Shown here: in pieces, positions 11,701 to 25,000 of the stretch | How the letters are laid out: every line of letters begins with the position of its first letter | Position numbering within the stretch: the first letter of the stretch is position 1 | Origin: Ceratopteris richardii | Lineage: Eukaryota; Streptophyta; Polypodiopsida; Polypodiales; Pteridaceae | NCBI GenBank assembly: GCA_020310875.1 | Contig: CM035416.1 | Location: 72,001 to 136,000 of the forward strand | DNA: 64,000 bases | Direction: 5' to 3' | Program-made: the position numbers and the translations under genes | Notes under the pieces: model-generated | What the model saw: only the letters and a program-made list of their open reading frames with translations | Database searches by the model: none | What the model was told of the DNA's origin: nothing

Positions 11701-13008
11701 GCTATAGCAGCATCAAAAGGATGGAAGCTAAGTCAGCTAGATATAAAGAATGCATTCCTGAATGGATATATATCAGATGAAGTCTATATGGAACAACCGG
11801 AAGGATTTATAAGCTCCAGATACCCAAATTTTGTTTGCAGGTTAAGAAAAGCACTTTATGGACTGAAGCAAGCTCCAAGAGCTTGGAACTACAGACTCGT
11901 GAAGTATCTGAACGAACTTGGATACCAAAGTTCGAAGGCAGATGCAAGTCTACTCATCAAAAGGACAGAAGAGGGAATGATCTACATTTGTATTTATGTA
12001 GATGACATAATAATTACAAGTACCTCAGATGCAGGAATCACAGAGGTAAAGAAACTACTAGAAAGAGAGTTCAAGATCAGTGACCTGGGAAAGTTATCAT
12101 ACTTTCTAGGTATGGAAATCACATATACAGATCATGGTGTATATGTCACACAAGAAAGGTATCTCCTGAACTTACTGAAGAAGTTCAATATGGAAAATTG
12201 CAGAGAAGCTTCAACACCGCTTGAAGTAAATCATAAACTCAGCAAATATAGTGGAACAGAATTCAAGGACATGAAGAAGTATCAATCGTTAGTAGGAAGC
12301 CTAATATATGCTACGCTAACAAGACCGGATCTCAGTTTTCCGGTGGGAGTTCTCTCACAGTTTATGCATTGTCCGACAGAGCAACATTGGGTTGCAGGAC
12401 AAAGAGTTCTCAGATATATCAAAAGAACTATAAAGGAAGGATTATATTATCCTTTTACGTCAGATATAAAGCTCAGAGCATATAGTGACTCAGATTGGGC
12501 AGGAAGTCAAGATGACCGAAGATCAACGCACAGGTATATGATATACCTAGGAGATAAGCTGGTAAGCTGGTGTTCGAAGAAGCAACACACAGTAGCTTTA
12601 TCGTCAACAGAAGCAGAATACAAAGGACTGGTAGAAGCAGCAAAAGAAGTAATATGGATGCAGACTTTACTTAAAAGCATGGGTATAGGTCAAGATATAC
12701 CAATTATACATGGAGATAATATGAGCTCGCTGTATCTTGCAGCGAATCCTGTGTTTCATGCAAGAACAAAACACATAGAGATTCAGTATCATTTCCTAAG
12801 GGAAAAAGTAATGGAGAAAGAGATAGAAATAGTCTACACTCCTACGAAAGATCAGATTGCAGACATTCTAACTAAGAGCTTGGATGGAACAAAGACAAAC
12901 AGATTCAAAGAGATGGCAGGAATAAAAGAAAGGAAGATATATGAAAGACCGGAAGAGGTCAAATTAGTGATTGAGGGGGAGCTGTTAAGGAAACACTCAC
13001 GAATTTGA
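8791..13008 (+). pseudogene. Copia B gag-pol polyprotein region
   Basis: The start MADHVQIDKLDRDNYPAW is typical of plant copia gag. Parts in order are the gag UBN2-like domain (about residues 20-210), a CCHC knuckle CWICGLSNHLAHDC (about 260), the protease site FYIDSGCSNHLSG (about 358), the integrase zinc finger with HKRLGH and CEACQMGKAH (about 493-535), and the integrase core with HTDVW, RSDGGGEY and NGVAERR (about 556-655). Then come a charged linker, the reverse transcriptase (GYAQTHGIDYDETFSPVAKM, YVDDIIITS) and RNase H (SDSDWAGSQDDRRSTH, ALSSTEAEYKGL, HGDNMSSL). The frame ends a short way inside the 3' LTR, so the polypurine tract is also coding. The region has about one or two breaks and is treated as a young fossil. 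Confidence 0.92.
12971..12982 (+). other. Copia B polypurine tract
   Basis: TTGAGGGGGAGC abuts the TGTTAAGG LTR start. The same tract precedes the C LTR at 4910-4921, and a close form (TTGAAGGGGAGC) precedes the A LTR. Confidence 0.93.
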
Positions 13009-14262
13009 TGCAACAAACAAAGAGAGAAATAGAATCTTCTGGAAAATCTACGCACAGGTGTACAATATGCGAAGTTAGTGCGCGGTGTGCGCATAACAGA
13101 GCAATTAACCGCGGCGGGCGCGTAAGGCGCGTATAACGCTAATTGAAGAATGACAGGGCAGAGGAGCGCCAAAGAAAGTGTATATATATACAGCAAGATT
13201 TGAAGAACAAGAGAGACGATGATACACAGAGGAGAACGAGAGACAGATATAGAGAAGGAAGAGAGAAGACGCCATAGATCGCGTATGAGTGAAGAGAGAT
13301 TTAGAAGTTCTCAGAAGACGCCATAGATCGCGTATGTACAGATGAATAACACAAGCCTGAAGTATCGGGTCTTTTCATCTGAAGAGGGATGGTAATAAGA
13401 AACTACTCAACGTAGGAGAGTTTCTGTAACTTGAGCAAGAAGAGGCCAAGCTTACTTGTACACATCTTCTCTAATCAAAACACATGTTCATGTGCATGTC
13501 TGCACGTAATCTTTACTTGTGAAGAATCTGAAGCTATTTCGTGTTACAGTAGGAAGTTCCGTTTATCGTTAACTGTCACGACTCGTTACTAAACGTGCTT
13601 CAGTACCTTCTCTGTAAACGCATGTTTTGGTGAATAACAGTTTACTCAGTAAATATATTTCAGTAATTTCCGGTCAGTTACAGTTTCTCAGAAAACAAGT
13701 TTTTTCGGTAGAACGACTAAGTATAACTCGCAGCAGAGATCGAAGCCTTGTATGAGAGATAGCTCATCTTGTAGCTAGACGTCTCTACTTTAAGCTGGTC
13801 ACAGTTTCCGGTGAGATGGAGATGTACACACAGTACAAAAGTTAACCGGAAAGTAGCAGTTCAGAACTGTGAAGTTTTTTCTTAAACTTTCAGAAGAGTT
13901 CATTAAGTGGAGAAAGCTCACGAATCACCTTCTTACTTCTTGTATGTTCACTTGAAGTAATTATGACCAAAGTAGAAGTTCATTTCGGTGAAGTTCCGGT
14001 ACGACTACGGTGTTAGTCCAGTAACAGTCTGGTGAAGTTCCGGTGGAACTTGTATCGCAGGATAATACAGTTAAGGCGACGTTAATTAGGCTGAGCTACT
14101 GTTGATTACAGAAGTGTTCTGAATCACTCTAGTTTAGCATTCTATTACGGTGGCGCGACAATTTCCGCAGGCCTGACAGAGTTCAAGCTTTGTCGCGAAA
14201 CCCACCTTCAGGGCGAAAGTATTTCCGCAACAGTGGCGTTAGAGCCAAAATTTTCGCCAACA
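12983..14262 (+). repeat. Copia B 3' LTR
   Basis: This is 1280 bp from TGTTAAGG to CGCCAACA, about 98.8 percent identical to the 5' copy by eye. It is followed by the GATGT target duplication at 14263-14267, after which element A resumes at its integrase core. Confidence 0.95.
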
Positions 14263-16412
14263 GATGTATGGGAACCAAGCAAAGATCCCTCTGTCTCAGG
14301 ATCAAGGTACTACATGTCTTTCATTGATGATTATAGCAGATGGACTGTATTGTACTTCATGAAGCACAAGGATGAGGTATTTAATTGCTTTAAAAAATAT
14401 GCATTAGTTGAAAATCAGACACGAAGGAATTTGAAAAGGCTAAGGTCAGATGGAGGAGGTGAGTACTTCTCCAATGAATTTGAAGACTTCTTGGAGGACA
14501 GAGGCATCAAAAGAGAGATAACCACAAGGTATTCTCCTGAACAGAATGGGGTAGTTGAGAGAAGAAATAGATTAATTGTTGAGACAGCTAGGTCTATGTT
14601 AAACGAGAAAAAATTACCTAATTATCTATGGGCAGAAAGTGTTTCTACTGCCACTTACCTCATAAACAGGTTACCATCTAAGTCTCTTGATGGCATGACA
14701 CCCTATGAAGCATGGCATGGTAAGAGACCCTCACTTGACAATTGCAAAATATTTGGATGTGTAGCATATGTACACATTCCTTCTCAGATAAGAGATAAGC
14801 TAGACCCAAAGGCTGAAAAATGCATCTTTATTGGGTATGATTTAAATAAAAAAGGTTACAGGTTTCATAACCCTATCAATAAGGGATTCATGGTAAGCAG
14901 AGATGTAATCTTTGATGAAAATGATTCTTGGTATGAGAATGAATGCAGGAAGGTTAAGTTACCCTATGATTTGGAAGAGGAATTTCCAAGTCTTACAAAG
15001 GAGGAACCTACTCAGAATGAAGACTCAAGTTCAGATGATGAAACTACTATCAATCTTGAAGAATTCAAAGCATGGAAGTCCAAAGGCAAAATGAAGATGA
15101 AGAAGCTTGAAGACATACCTGAATCCTCAACTCAACCGGTTAGAAGATCACAAAGAGAAAGCAAGAAACCTATCAGATTTGGGTATGATACATCTCTTGT
15201 TACTAAACATTCTGTTTATCTTTCCAAAGATTTGTCAAATGAAGAACCAGGATCATATGAAGAAGCAATAACCAAATCAGAATGGAAAGAAGCTATGGAT
15301 GAGGAGATTGATGCTCTCAAAGAGAGTGACACATGGGAGTTAGTACCTAAGAAGGACTCAATGAAGGTAATAGGATCGAGATGGATCTATAACCTTAAAA
15401 GAAATTCTGATGGCACAATTAATAGGTACAAAGCCAGATTGGTAGCCAAGGGTTTTGCACAAACCCAAGGCATTGACTATGAGGAGACATTCTCACCTGT
15501 GGCCAAGATGCCAACCATCAAAGTGTTGGTAAGTGTGGATGCATCAAAAAATTGGAATATGTACCAATTGGATGTCAAGATTGCTTTCTTGAATGGATGG
15601 ATTTCAGAGGAGTTGTATATGTCACAACCTCTTGGCTATGAGGACCCTAAGAAGTTAACATATGTTTGCAAATTAAGAAAGGCCTAGGGCATGGAATTAG
15701 AGGTTAACCACATACCTCCAAGACCAAGGATTTATCATGAGCAAGGCAGATACTTCTCTGTTCATTAAGAGAAGTAATTCAGAGGTAATATACCTTTGTG
15801 TTTATGTTGATGACATCATCATTATAGGTAATGATGTCAATGGAATCAGATATATCAAAAGTCAAATGATGAAGGAGTTCAAGATCAATGATCTTGGTCT
15901 ATTGAAGTATTTCTTGGGACTTGAATTAGTCTATACTAATTCAGGGATATACATCACTAAAAAAAAATACATACAGGATATGGTGAAGAAGTTTCACTTG
16001 CAGGATGCCAAAGTAGCAAGCACTCCAATGGAGGTAAACCTAAAGCTAAGTGCCCATGAAGGTAATGAAGTCAATGACATTACAGGCTATCAAAGTATGG
16101 TGGGTAGTTTGAACTATGCTACCTTAACAAGGATAGATATTGCATATGGAGTTAGTGTGCTAAGTCAATTTATGCACAAGCCAAGGACACCTCACTTAGA
16201 GGCTGCCAAGAGAATCTTGAAGTATCTCAAGGGTACACAAAACCATGGTTTGTATTTCCCTTACACTTCAGATATTGATATCAAAATTTATTTAGATGTA
16301 GATTGGGCAGGATGCAAGGATGATAGGAGGAGCACTTCTAGATATATTTCTTTTGCAGGTGACAAACCAATTTCATGGTCTTCAAAGAAGCAACCTACTG
16401 TTGCTTTGTCTT
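14263..16412 (+). pseudogene. Copia element A, segment 2: integrase core, reverse transcriptase, start of RNase H
   Basis: It continues element A after the B insertion. Visible are the integrase core (DVWEPSKDPSVSGSRYYMSF, RSDGGGEYFSNEF, EQNGVVERRNR), the linker, the reverse transcriptase (GFAQTQGIDYEETFSPVAKM, YVDDIIIIGNDVNG, GSLNYATLTRIDIAYGVSVLSQF) and the start of RNase H (DVDWAGCKDDRRSTSRYISF, up to KKQPTVALS). It is then cut by the giant gypsy element G, with GTCTT at 16408-16412 as target duplication. A few breaks are present. The family is related to B and C but distinct. Confidence 0.88.
16408..16412. repeat. Target site duplication of gypsy G, left copy (GTCTT)
   Basis: GTCTT directly precedes the TGTTGGCAGC start of the G 5' LTR and is repeated at 49197-49201 right after the GAGCTACA end of the 3' LTR, where element A RNase H resumes. 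Confidence 0.95.
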
Positions 16413-17106
16413 TGTTGGCAGCAGTCAGGGAACCGAAGGAGCCACAAGACGAAGAGAGTCAGAGCGAAGGGACAGCACAAGCAGACATGGCAGTCAAAGA
16501 AGATCTGGCAAGTAGGCCATCTAAATTTTTCAGACATCAAGGAGTTGAGCACACAAGAATAAAGAGCAAGTAGGGAGCTCAAAGAGGTGTATGACAAATC
16601 AACAGAGAAAATCCCTACACAAATAGTGATTTTAATCACTAAACACCATTGTAAATACCATTTCATATTTTTGTAGCTCCATTTTGTGCAAGCCAAGGAG
16701 TCCTTGAGCTTGAGGAGCTTTAGAAGTATCTACTTGCCAATTTTCGTATTTTTTAGATCTCGTTTGAGCCCTCAAATAAGCCCTGGAACCTAATTTTTAA
16801 CTAGGCCGGACACTAGGTCTGGACAGGGCCAAAGCTAGTCAAAAACTATAAAAGGAGCTAGAGAGCTCATTTTTGAGGTGGGATTGTAATTGAAATGAAC
16901 TTGTAAGAGCTTTTTGAAAGTAATCTAAGAACTCCATTGCTTCTCACTCTTTGTCTTGCCGTGTGTGCGCGTGTGTGTGTATGTGTGTGCATGTTAGTGT
17001 GCTTCTCACTCACGCACTTGTGCCTCCACTTGCTCGAGGTCTTCATACCATCCTCACGTCTTCCCGGATTGACATTAAAGGAGGTGCTACTCATCACTGA
17101 GCTACA
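16413..17106 (+). repeat. Gypsy G 5' LTR
   Basis: 694 bp from TGTTGGCAGCAGTCAGGG to ATCACTGAGCTACA. It contains a TATA box (ACTATAAAAGGAGC near 16845) and a GT-rich run near 16965-16990. Four differences from the 3' copy by eye, about 0.6 percent. Confidence 0.95.
16846..16854 (+). promoter_or_regulatory. TATA box in the G 5' LTR
   Basis: CTATAAAAG stands in an otherwise neutral context about 260 bp before the LTR end, a usual place for the pol II promoter of a gypsy LTR. The same sequence is at 48936-48944 in the 3' LTR. The transcription start was not determined. Confidence 0.7.
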
Positions 17107-17114
17107 CCAAATTT

Positions 17115-17132
17115 TGGCGCCGTTGTCGGGGA
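17115..17132 (+). promoter_or_regulatory. Gypsy G primer binding site (Asp tRNA type)
   Basis: TGGCGCCGTTGTCGGGGA, continuing TCGA, matches the complement of the 3' end of plant Asp tRNA as I remember it, with one mismatch (T for C). It lies eight bases after the LTR end. This primer type is common in Athila/Tat-like gypsy elements. Confidence 0.85.
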
Positions 17133-19004
17133 TCGAGCTTTGAGGACGAGCGTGTGATGGTAAGACGTAGATTGGAGACGTTGGCGTTGTAGGTAATTTC
17201 ATTACTTTTCCTATTTTTCTCTTTCTTACCTTACCACCATCATCACCATCATCATCATCACCATCTTCCACCTCCATTTCCATCATCACGAAAATTTCAG
17301 TTTTTTGATCATATCACCTTCTCCACCTCATTTCCCTCATTTCACTTGTGAGAGAGAGCGAGAGAGCAAAATTGTGTGTGCTGTTTTTGCATGTTTCTTG
17401 AGCTGTATTGCAGGTACAGGCCGCATCATTGTCCCTAGCACCCTGCGTAGGTACGGAATTCGCAGTAACTGTCTGTGTGTCGCCGACCTTTGTCAATCAC
17501 GACCGACAGAAAAAATGCTCAAATTGCCAAACAAAGTGCATATCCATGACCTACAGGCCTAGAGCTTTCCAAAAATGTGTTTAGTTTTTTGAAATTCATC
17601 AGATTTCTGTCAATCGCGATCGCTTTGTCAATCGCGATCCACAAACCACGACGGAAAGACCTGTCAATCGCGATCGACACGTCAATCGCGACTGACAGCC
17701 CACGACGGCTCTGTCAATCGCGACCGATAGAGTCAACAATCGATTGACCACGACCGACGGATCATACGCGTGACACGTGTCAATCGCGATCGAGTCATCC
17801 ATCGCGATCGACCCATCAATCGCGACTGACAGCCCACGACGGCTCTATCAATCGCGACCGACACAGTCAACGACTGTTTGACCATGACTGGCAGCCCACG
17901 ACGGCTCTATCAATCGCGACCGACACAGTCAACGACTGTTTGACCACGACGGACAGACCCTCGCGACCGACCTATCAATCGCGATCGACCCATCAATCGC
18001 GACTGACAGAGTCAACGACCCTTTGACCACGACTGATTGACTTTTCAAACCACCTGTCAATCGCGATCGACACGTCAATCGCGACTGACAGCCACGACGG
18101 ACCTGTCAATCGCGATCGACACGTCGATCGCGACTGACCTATCAATCGCAACCGACAGACTTTGCGAACACGTTAGAAGGGCAAATTAGGTCAAATTTTC
18201 AAGGCAAAAATAATGGTCTAAATTTTGGCCAAGTGTGGGACAAACACTAGGGTGTAGTATTGCATTACGAGGGCATGACCCAAGTAACCCGAGAATTCCT
18301 GTTTGCCTGTTAACCTAATTTAATCCTGTTTTAGCCCCAAAACCCTGAACGGGCATAACTTTCTCATACGAAATCCGTTTGCCGTGATTTTTGTTTTGTT
18401 GGAAAGCTTGCGGGGAGATAGGGTATTTTGAAGTTGACCATACCCAGGGGGAACAAAATTCAGGGATCTCTAGAGTTGTGTCCAAAAAGTCATAGTGCAA
18501 ATTGGTGAAGTGTTACATGAATGAAAGTGATTGGTTCTGTCTTTTGAAATTAAGTCTTGAGCTAACGGTGGGCCTTTTACAGGTCCTTTGAGAGCAGCCT
18601 TGGGAACACGCGTCCTGGGCACACCAGGGCAACAACACAAGGAAAGGAACTCAAGGTTGGAAAACCCGCAACACCCTTTGTCAATTCTTAGTTTAGGCTA
18701 AGTACGGGTAGTGTTAGAAGTAATTCCAGGCAACGATAGGCACGAGATAAATCAAAGACTATCTAAGAAATCAAGTTCAAGTCAAGAGATAACCTGTGTG
18801 TGTGAACGACAACCTTAAGGGAAAAGGACCTAACATGAAACGACCAAACTAAAGTGCAAAATTAAACTCAAGTATTCCTAACGACGTGATATCAGACAAG
18901 AGTATAAACACGATAATCAACATAAAAAGGGGATTAAGTAATTGATACAAAGGACTCAGAAACGTGGTTGTACCTGGGAAAAATTGGGTTAATCAGTTAG
19001 GCAT
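17133..19004 (+). other. Gypsy G untranslated leader
   Basis: About 1.9 kb between primer site and gag has no convincing coding potential. It holds a CAT/CAC microsatellite near 17225-17290, the CpG-rich short-repeat array at 17608-18160, and a unique part afterwards. H has a leader of similar length and design. Such leaders may carry packaging and translation signals; none can be pointed to here. Confidence 0.75.
17608..18160 (+). repeat. CpG-rich short-repeat array in the G leader
   Basis: The word CAATCGCGA occurs about 14 times. It is usually followed by TCGAC, CTGAC or CCGAC, in units such as TGTCAATCGCGATCGACACG. These are mixed with longer repeats containing GACAGCCCACGACGGCTCT and GTCAACGACTGTTTGACCACGA. 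Spacing is irregular, so this is a degenerate higher-order array rather than a simple satellite. Many units contain the palindromes ATCGCGAT and CGATCG. The array is far richer in CpG than its surroundings. Confidence 0.9.
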
Positions 19005-22000
19005 ATGAACCTTAGATCAGGACGACATATAGTAAGAGATAGACAAAGCCTTAGGTCTTCAGAGGCTAGTGTCAATCGTACTGCGAGGTCTTGGGCCCAG
19101 CAATTGAGTCAACACTCGCATTACCCTAGCTCTGATACCAGTGAATCAGAGATGTCTCAAGGCATGGACAGACCTACAGGAAGTTCAAGAGTGCCATACT
19201 TGCACAGGGTAGAAGGCCCTTACAAAACACAGTTGGAATACCTTAGGACCAACCGATTAGGTGCTAGCATCTATGAGGACGGTCTAGGAAGATCCGTGGT
19301 CCAGATTAAAAACCCTGACCAATCCATTGGACTAGAGCACCCAGCTGTCAAGTTTGAAAACGGAGCATACTTGGACAAAGAAGGAACCATATACGTAGTC
19401 ACCAGTCACCCAGATAGGACGGACGAATTTGGAAAGGTGATCCCAGAAGCGGACTTAGGTGACCTAGAGCAAGGAAACGTGGGTACAGAACCTAGAACCC
19501 CTCGAGGCAAATCGGTTCTCACTAGGATTATCACACCAGAGTGGATTCCCCAAGATAATAAGAGCATAGATTTGCTCCTCAATCGAGAAATTGACGAAGC
19601 CTTTTGGAGGTATAAATCTGATCGGCCAATTGATATAGGAACAATCATGATCTATGAGTTTAAGGATCCTGATAGCCCAGGTAGAGTGACCTACTTAGAT
19701 CACGGTTCGGAGAGGATCTTTGTGGTGATAGAAAATGATAGGCATGCTTACACTTGGAAGGGTGAATTCGTTTTCCCCCAACCAAGATCGAATGTATCCT
19801 ATGGTCACCCTGGAGCTGGAACATCCCAAGCTCATGGAATGCAAAGAGACAGAAGCAGAGATAGACCAGAAGTAAGCTTTGCTAACCCAGGGGGCAGAGA
19901 AAGAACGAGGACGGAAACAAATAGAGTAGAGCCTGAGGTATTTAGAGCTCACAGGAATCAAAGAAATACGGATGAGTTCCCTCTACCACGACCTAGAGAG
20001 CACACAAGGACTTTGAGACCAACTCAACTAGTTAAGTCCATGAAGAACTACTTCGATGGCACGGGAGATCCATATGATCATGTGGCTGAGTTTAGGCAAG
20101 TCTTGAGAGCTGAACAAGTGGAGGATCTATTCACGCAGTACAATGCCTTTGGTTTGACCCTTAGGAACACTGCCCTGACATGGTTTCAGCCACTAAATGA
20201 GAGGCAGTTCAGGAGCATAGACCAACTCCTAGAGGCTTTCATTATTGAATTCTCTAAGAGTGGCATAAGACATAATACATCCTCACTGATTCACAGCTTC
20301 AAGCAAACCCCTCAAGAAACCGTGAGACTTGCAGGAAGAAGGTTTAGGCAATACTTGGAGAGATGCCCTGTCCCTGAGCTACCCACACCAGCTAAGCAAG
20401 TGGCTTTATTCTTGGATGGATTGCTAAGTACCAAATTAAGATCATATGTGTACTTGAAGGACCCTAGGACCATAGAAGAGTGTGTACGCATGTGCATTGA
20501 CATCGAGGATAACCTAGGGGAGGAGTTAGAGCTTTCCAAGATATACAAAGATTCAGATAGTGCCTCTAGCCTCTCTTCCATGCAATCCACATCGATTGAG
20601 GAACTTGCAGAGAAAGTTGCTCAAAAACTAGGTGTCTCTAGCAAACAAATTCCGAGATTTGCCCCGGTGAAAAGATGCTATACTTGTGGTGGCGACCACA
20701 TGGCGAACGTATGTCCCATTATGGCTCAACCCCAAGTAAATCCTAGTAGCCAGTACTGCACCATAGAACGGAGGTACACCAATCACACCGCGCAAGATTG
20801 CCCATACAACAAGCAGGCGGTTAGGCAACCCTACCCTCAGCCATACCCTCAACAGGGAAGATACCAGAACCCGTACCCTCCACAGCCATATGGCAGGCCA
20901 CAACAACCTTATCAGCAACCATACCAAAACCAACAAAGGCCCCAGCCTGTGTTAGCACAACAACCCCCTGCCCCAGCTAATGGTGATCCCAGTAAAATAT
21001 GCAGCAGCAGAAGAAAACCTGAATAGAGCTATAGTCCCTGTAACCCCACTGCTTTCTGAAAGTGACCCCAGTGACCATAACTTTGATTCTACACATGTCG
21101 ATAGTCCCCATGCTTACTACATGCAATCTCCTGAACATGGTGAGTCCTACTACAGTGAGGAACCGAGTGAACCTAGTTGGGAGTCAGATTACACAAACGT
21201 CATGTATATGAACCCCAACCCTAGGCCTCAACCTAGGCAAGTAAGACCCCCATTCCCTAGAGGACCATGCTACAGATGTCAGGGAGATCACCTCATTCGT
21301 GATTGTCCCTTACCTCCACTTACACAACCCTAGTCAGTGACAATTCAGGGCTTTTGCCAAGACTGTGGAAAGGAGCATCTCTTACGAGATTGCCCTAAGA
21401 ATCCTAATAATATGCCAAAAATCACTCCTATTAACGTTATTGGGTTGGTGGTAGACTCCATAGGAAGTGTGACATCCACCGCACCAGTACAGGTAGTGAC
21501 TAGAGCTCAGGCATGCAGCAGAACCAAGGGGTAAACCAGGATAAGAACCCAGAGGCTAGTGAAACCGAGAGCGTGACAAAGAAAAGGAGTAGAGCGTGGA
21601 AAGATAGTCGGGAAAGAATGAAAAGACAATGGGCTAAAAAGATGAGTGAACTTGAGGAAAGCATAAGGGAAACCAAAGCTAGGATAACTGAACTCACATC
21701 TCAAACTCCCTCTCACACTACCCCACCACCACCATTCCCATCGCCATCCAACCCGCCACCTTCCAACCCACCTCATACGATTCCAACACCCCCTAGAGTA
21801 GGATCAGTATTAGCTGATCCCACTCCTGAAGACATAGACATGATACTTAAAGCATATCAGGCCAGAATCCAAGAAGGGCCAAATGTCACGGATCATGACA
21901 AGTGCTACCCTAGAGCTGACCTAGAGATAGAAAGAACCAAGCTTTGCGCGAAGATGGTCGCATTGGCTCAGACTATGTTTGAAGCCAGTCGCCTTTTCAA

Positions 22001-25000
22001 TTACTCGGGCTCAGCCAAGACGCAATTACACTTGGATGGACTTCTAGAGAAGTTAGAGGGCATAATTGCAAGATCCGCCAAGGAAGAAAAAAATCAAGAA
22101 AGGGATAAAGCAAGCAAAAACATGACCCATCCCTCATCAGAAGTTTATGTGCCCAATTCCACTGAACCAGACAACCCCCCCTCCCTAGAAAGAATAGAGA
22201 AGCTGATTGCACAATCAGAAAAGGAACCAGCCTCTCAACACAAGGATAAGGCAAGTGAAAGAGTAAGCATTCCTGCTCAGGAAGCCTATGTGCCTGAAGC
22301 CTATGTGCCTAACTCTACGGAGCCAGACACATCATCTTCTATGAATCGGTTCACACCAGAATTCCTACGCGAGATTCAAGAAGACAAATGGGCTAAAGAA
22401 AGTGAAGTCCCTCCTCCCATTGAACTTGTGGATGATGCACATGACCAATTCCCACAAGACATCCCATCCATTTATGGAGAACAGGAGAGTGCCCAATCTC
22501 AAGAAAGATTAGACTTCGAGTCTAATTCTTTACAAGAACTACCCCATTTCACAGGTCCATGGGAAGCAAAGTCCACCTGCATGAGAGCACCTACAGTCAT
22601 GGTAAGAAACGAAGATTCAGTCATACCTAGGAACACAGAGGTAGTGAAGAACACCAAAGTGCAGTGCAATCTCACTTTGGAAGAGCTGCTTAAGGTTAGA
22701 CCAGAGGTGTGGAAACATGTAGCCAATCAAGTGCCCGAGATAGCAAAACCTCGTTCCCAGGTAGGATCACATAGAACAGTGCCAGAGATACCCTTGGATA
22801 AAATAGGAGATATGTGTGAAGGTGAAGAAGGGAACACCTATCTTCCCATTACCTACCAGGAGTACACCACCAAGGCAATTTTGGACTCAGGCGCAGGAGT
22901 TGCAATTGCCACCACTTCCCTATGGGAGCGTTGGGGCAAGCCAGCACTCAAGCCAATGAGAATGAAACTGCAGATGGCCGATGGTCATATTGAGAGACCC
23001 TTAGGATTGCTAGAAGGAATAACTCTCACCACCTGTGGTGTCGAGTTTGAGCATACATTTGCTATATGTGACTTCAGCAAAAATCATGCCTATGAGATGA
23101 TTTTGGGAAGACCATTTATGCGACAGTTGCAAGTGGTACAGGACTGGGGAACCAACTCCTTGTATTTGCAACACTTAGGTGTTACAATCAAAGTAAATCT
23201 CAAAGATTACTCTCATAGAGATGTACCTCCCATCCAATGGAATCCCATCCATAGAGCCAAAGATGATACAGAATCGGTGCATTCCATAGAGTCCGGATCC
23301 TCGTGGATGCATGAAGACACCCACTTATGGATGTGTAAGGTAGCAGTAGAAGAAGAGAAGAGAGAGAAAGCCAGAGAGGTAGGTGCAAAAGAAAACCATA
23401 GATCAATTCAAGACCCAGCCTATGCACCTGTAGTCTTTCTTGATATAGACGACAGGAGAGTTATGATAAGAATGCCTAAATGAGAGGCACATCAGGAGAG
23501 GCCTATGATAACAAAGAAACCACCAAGAAAATAGTAGTGGCCCTAGAAGAAGGAGAGGAGAGATGCACGTACATAGGCCATGACCTAACAGAGGAAGAAG
23601 AGCATGCATTAATAGCCTTGCTAAGAGAATACAGAGATGTATTCGCTTGGAGTTACAAGGATTTGAAAGGTGTTGATCCAGACATATGCTCACACACCAT
23701 CCCCATGACCTCAGATGCTAAACCCTCTAAGCAAAAGCCCTATACATATAACGATAATTACGCTGCCAAGATTAAAGAGGAGATAGATAGACTGGTTGAA
23801 GTTGGATTTATCTATGAAATTGAGCACACTGAGTGGGTATCCCCCATCGTAGTGGTGCCCAAGAAGAATGGCAAGCTGCGTGTATGCATTAACTTGAAGA
23901 AGGTCAATGCAGCCACAATTCGAGATAACTATCCGCTTCCCATCACAGAACATCTCTTGGAAAGAGTGGCAGGCAAGAAAGTGTACAGCTTCCTCTTTCG
24001 GGCTACAATCAAGTAGCCATAGCTCCAGAAGATCAGCATAAGACAGCTTTTGCCACAGAGTGGGGTATATTTGCCTTTCGTGTAATGCCATTTGGGCTTA
24101 CCAATGCACCAGCTACCTTCCAGAGACTAAGCCATGTATTTAAGGAGTTCCTGAGGAAGAATTTAGAAGTCTATGTTGATGATCTTTGTGCGCATTCCAA
24201 CATTAGACAAACCCATATTCCTGAACTCAGACAAATCTTTGACAAATGTAGAGAATATCAAGTCTGCCTGAACCCAGAAAAGTGCGTTTTTATGGTCAGG
24301 CAAGGCAAGATTCTAGGACACATAGTGTCAAAGAATGGCATATCCACCGATGAAGAGAAAGTGAGAGCCATAGCAGAGCTACCTAGGCCAATGAATGTCA
24401 AGGAAGTACAAGCTTTCATGGGACATTGTGGTTACTACCACCGGTTCATTCACATGTATGCAGTCATTGCAAAGCCCATGTACGGACTTCTGACTAACTT
24501 TGAGTGGACGGATGAATGTGAGAATTCCTTCCAGGAGCTTAAACGAAGATTATGTTCAGCACCAATCTTGACCACACCAGATTGGAATAAGCCATTCCAT
24601 GTTCACGTGGATGCATCCAATTATGCTATTGGGTGTGTGCTTGCTCAACCTACTGGTGAAGGTAATATGGATCTTCCAATTGCCTATGCTAGTCGACAAC
24701 TGAATGCAGCTGAACGAAATTACACCACTACTGAGAGAGAAGGCTTAGGCATGGTATATGCAGTCAAGAAATTTAGACACTATTTGCTTGCAAATAAGTT
24801 TAAATTTTTTACTGATCACCAAGCACTGTTATATCTCGTGAACAAGCCATGAAATACAGGAAGATTAGTAAGATGGTTTCTCTTACTAATGGAATATGAT
24901 TTCGAGGTTGTGGTAAGGAAAGGGAAGACTCATTTGAGAGCTGATCATCTTTCTAGGCTCACATCTGGAGAGGCCCCACAAGGAGTATCAGATGACCTTC

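Larger units (their letters stand above)
7449..14262 (+). mobile_element. Copia B, near-complete Ty1/copia retrotransposon inserted in element A
   Basis: The element is 6814 bp with 1280-bp LTRs (7449-8728 and 12983-14262), a primer site at 8731, gag-pol at 8791-13008, a polypurine tract at 12971-12982, and GATGT duplications at both sides. The LTRs differ at 15 positions by eye, about 1.2 percent, mostly transitions and several at CpG sites, so the insertion is recent. It looks close to whole, with about one or two breaks in the coding part. Order gag-protease-integrase-RT-RNase H is that of Ty1/copia. Element C at 2344-6165 is an older relative. Confidence 0.95.

Noticed and set aside
16867-17289. 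Minus-strand Asp/Gly-rich frame near the G leader
   Set aside because: It arises from the CAT/CAC microsatellite and LTR sequence and is not supported by any domain.
17608-18160. CRISPR-like look of regularly returning TCAATCGCGA words
   Set aside because: Spacing is irregular, spacers are themselves repetitive, and the array lies in the leader of a plant retrotransposon.
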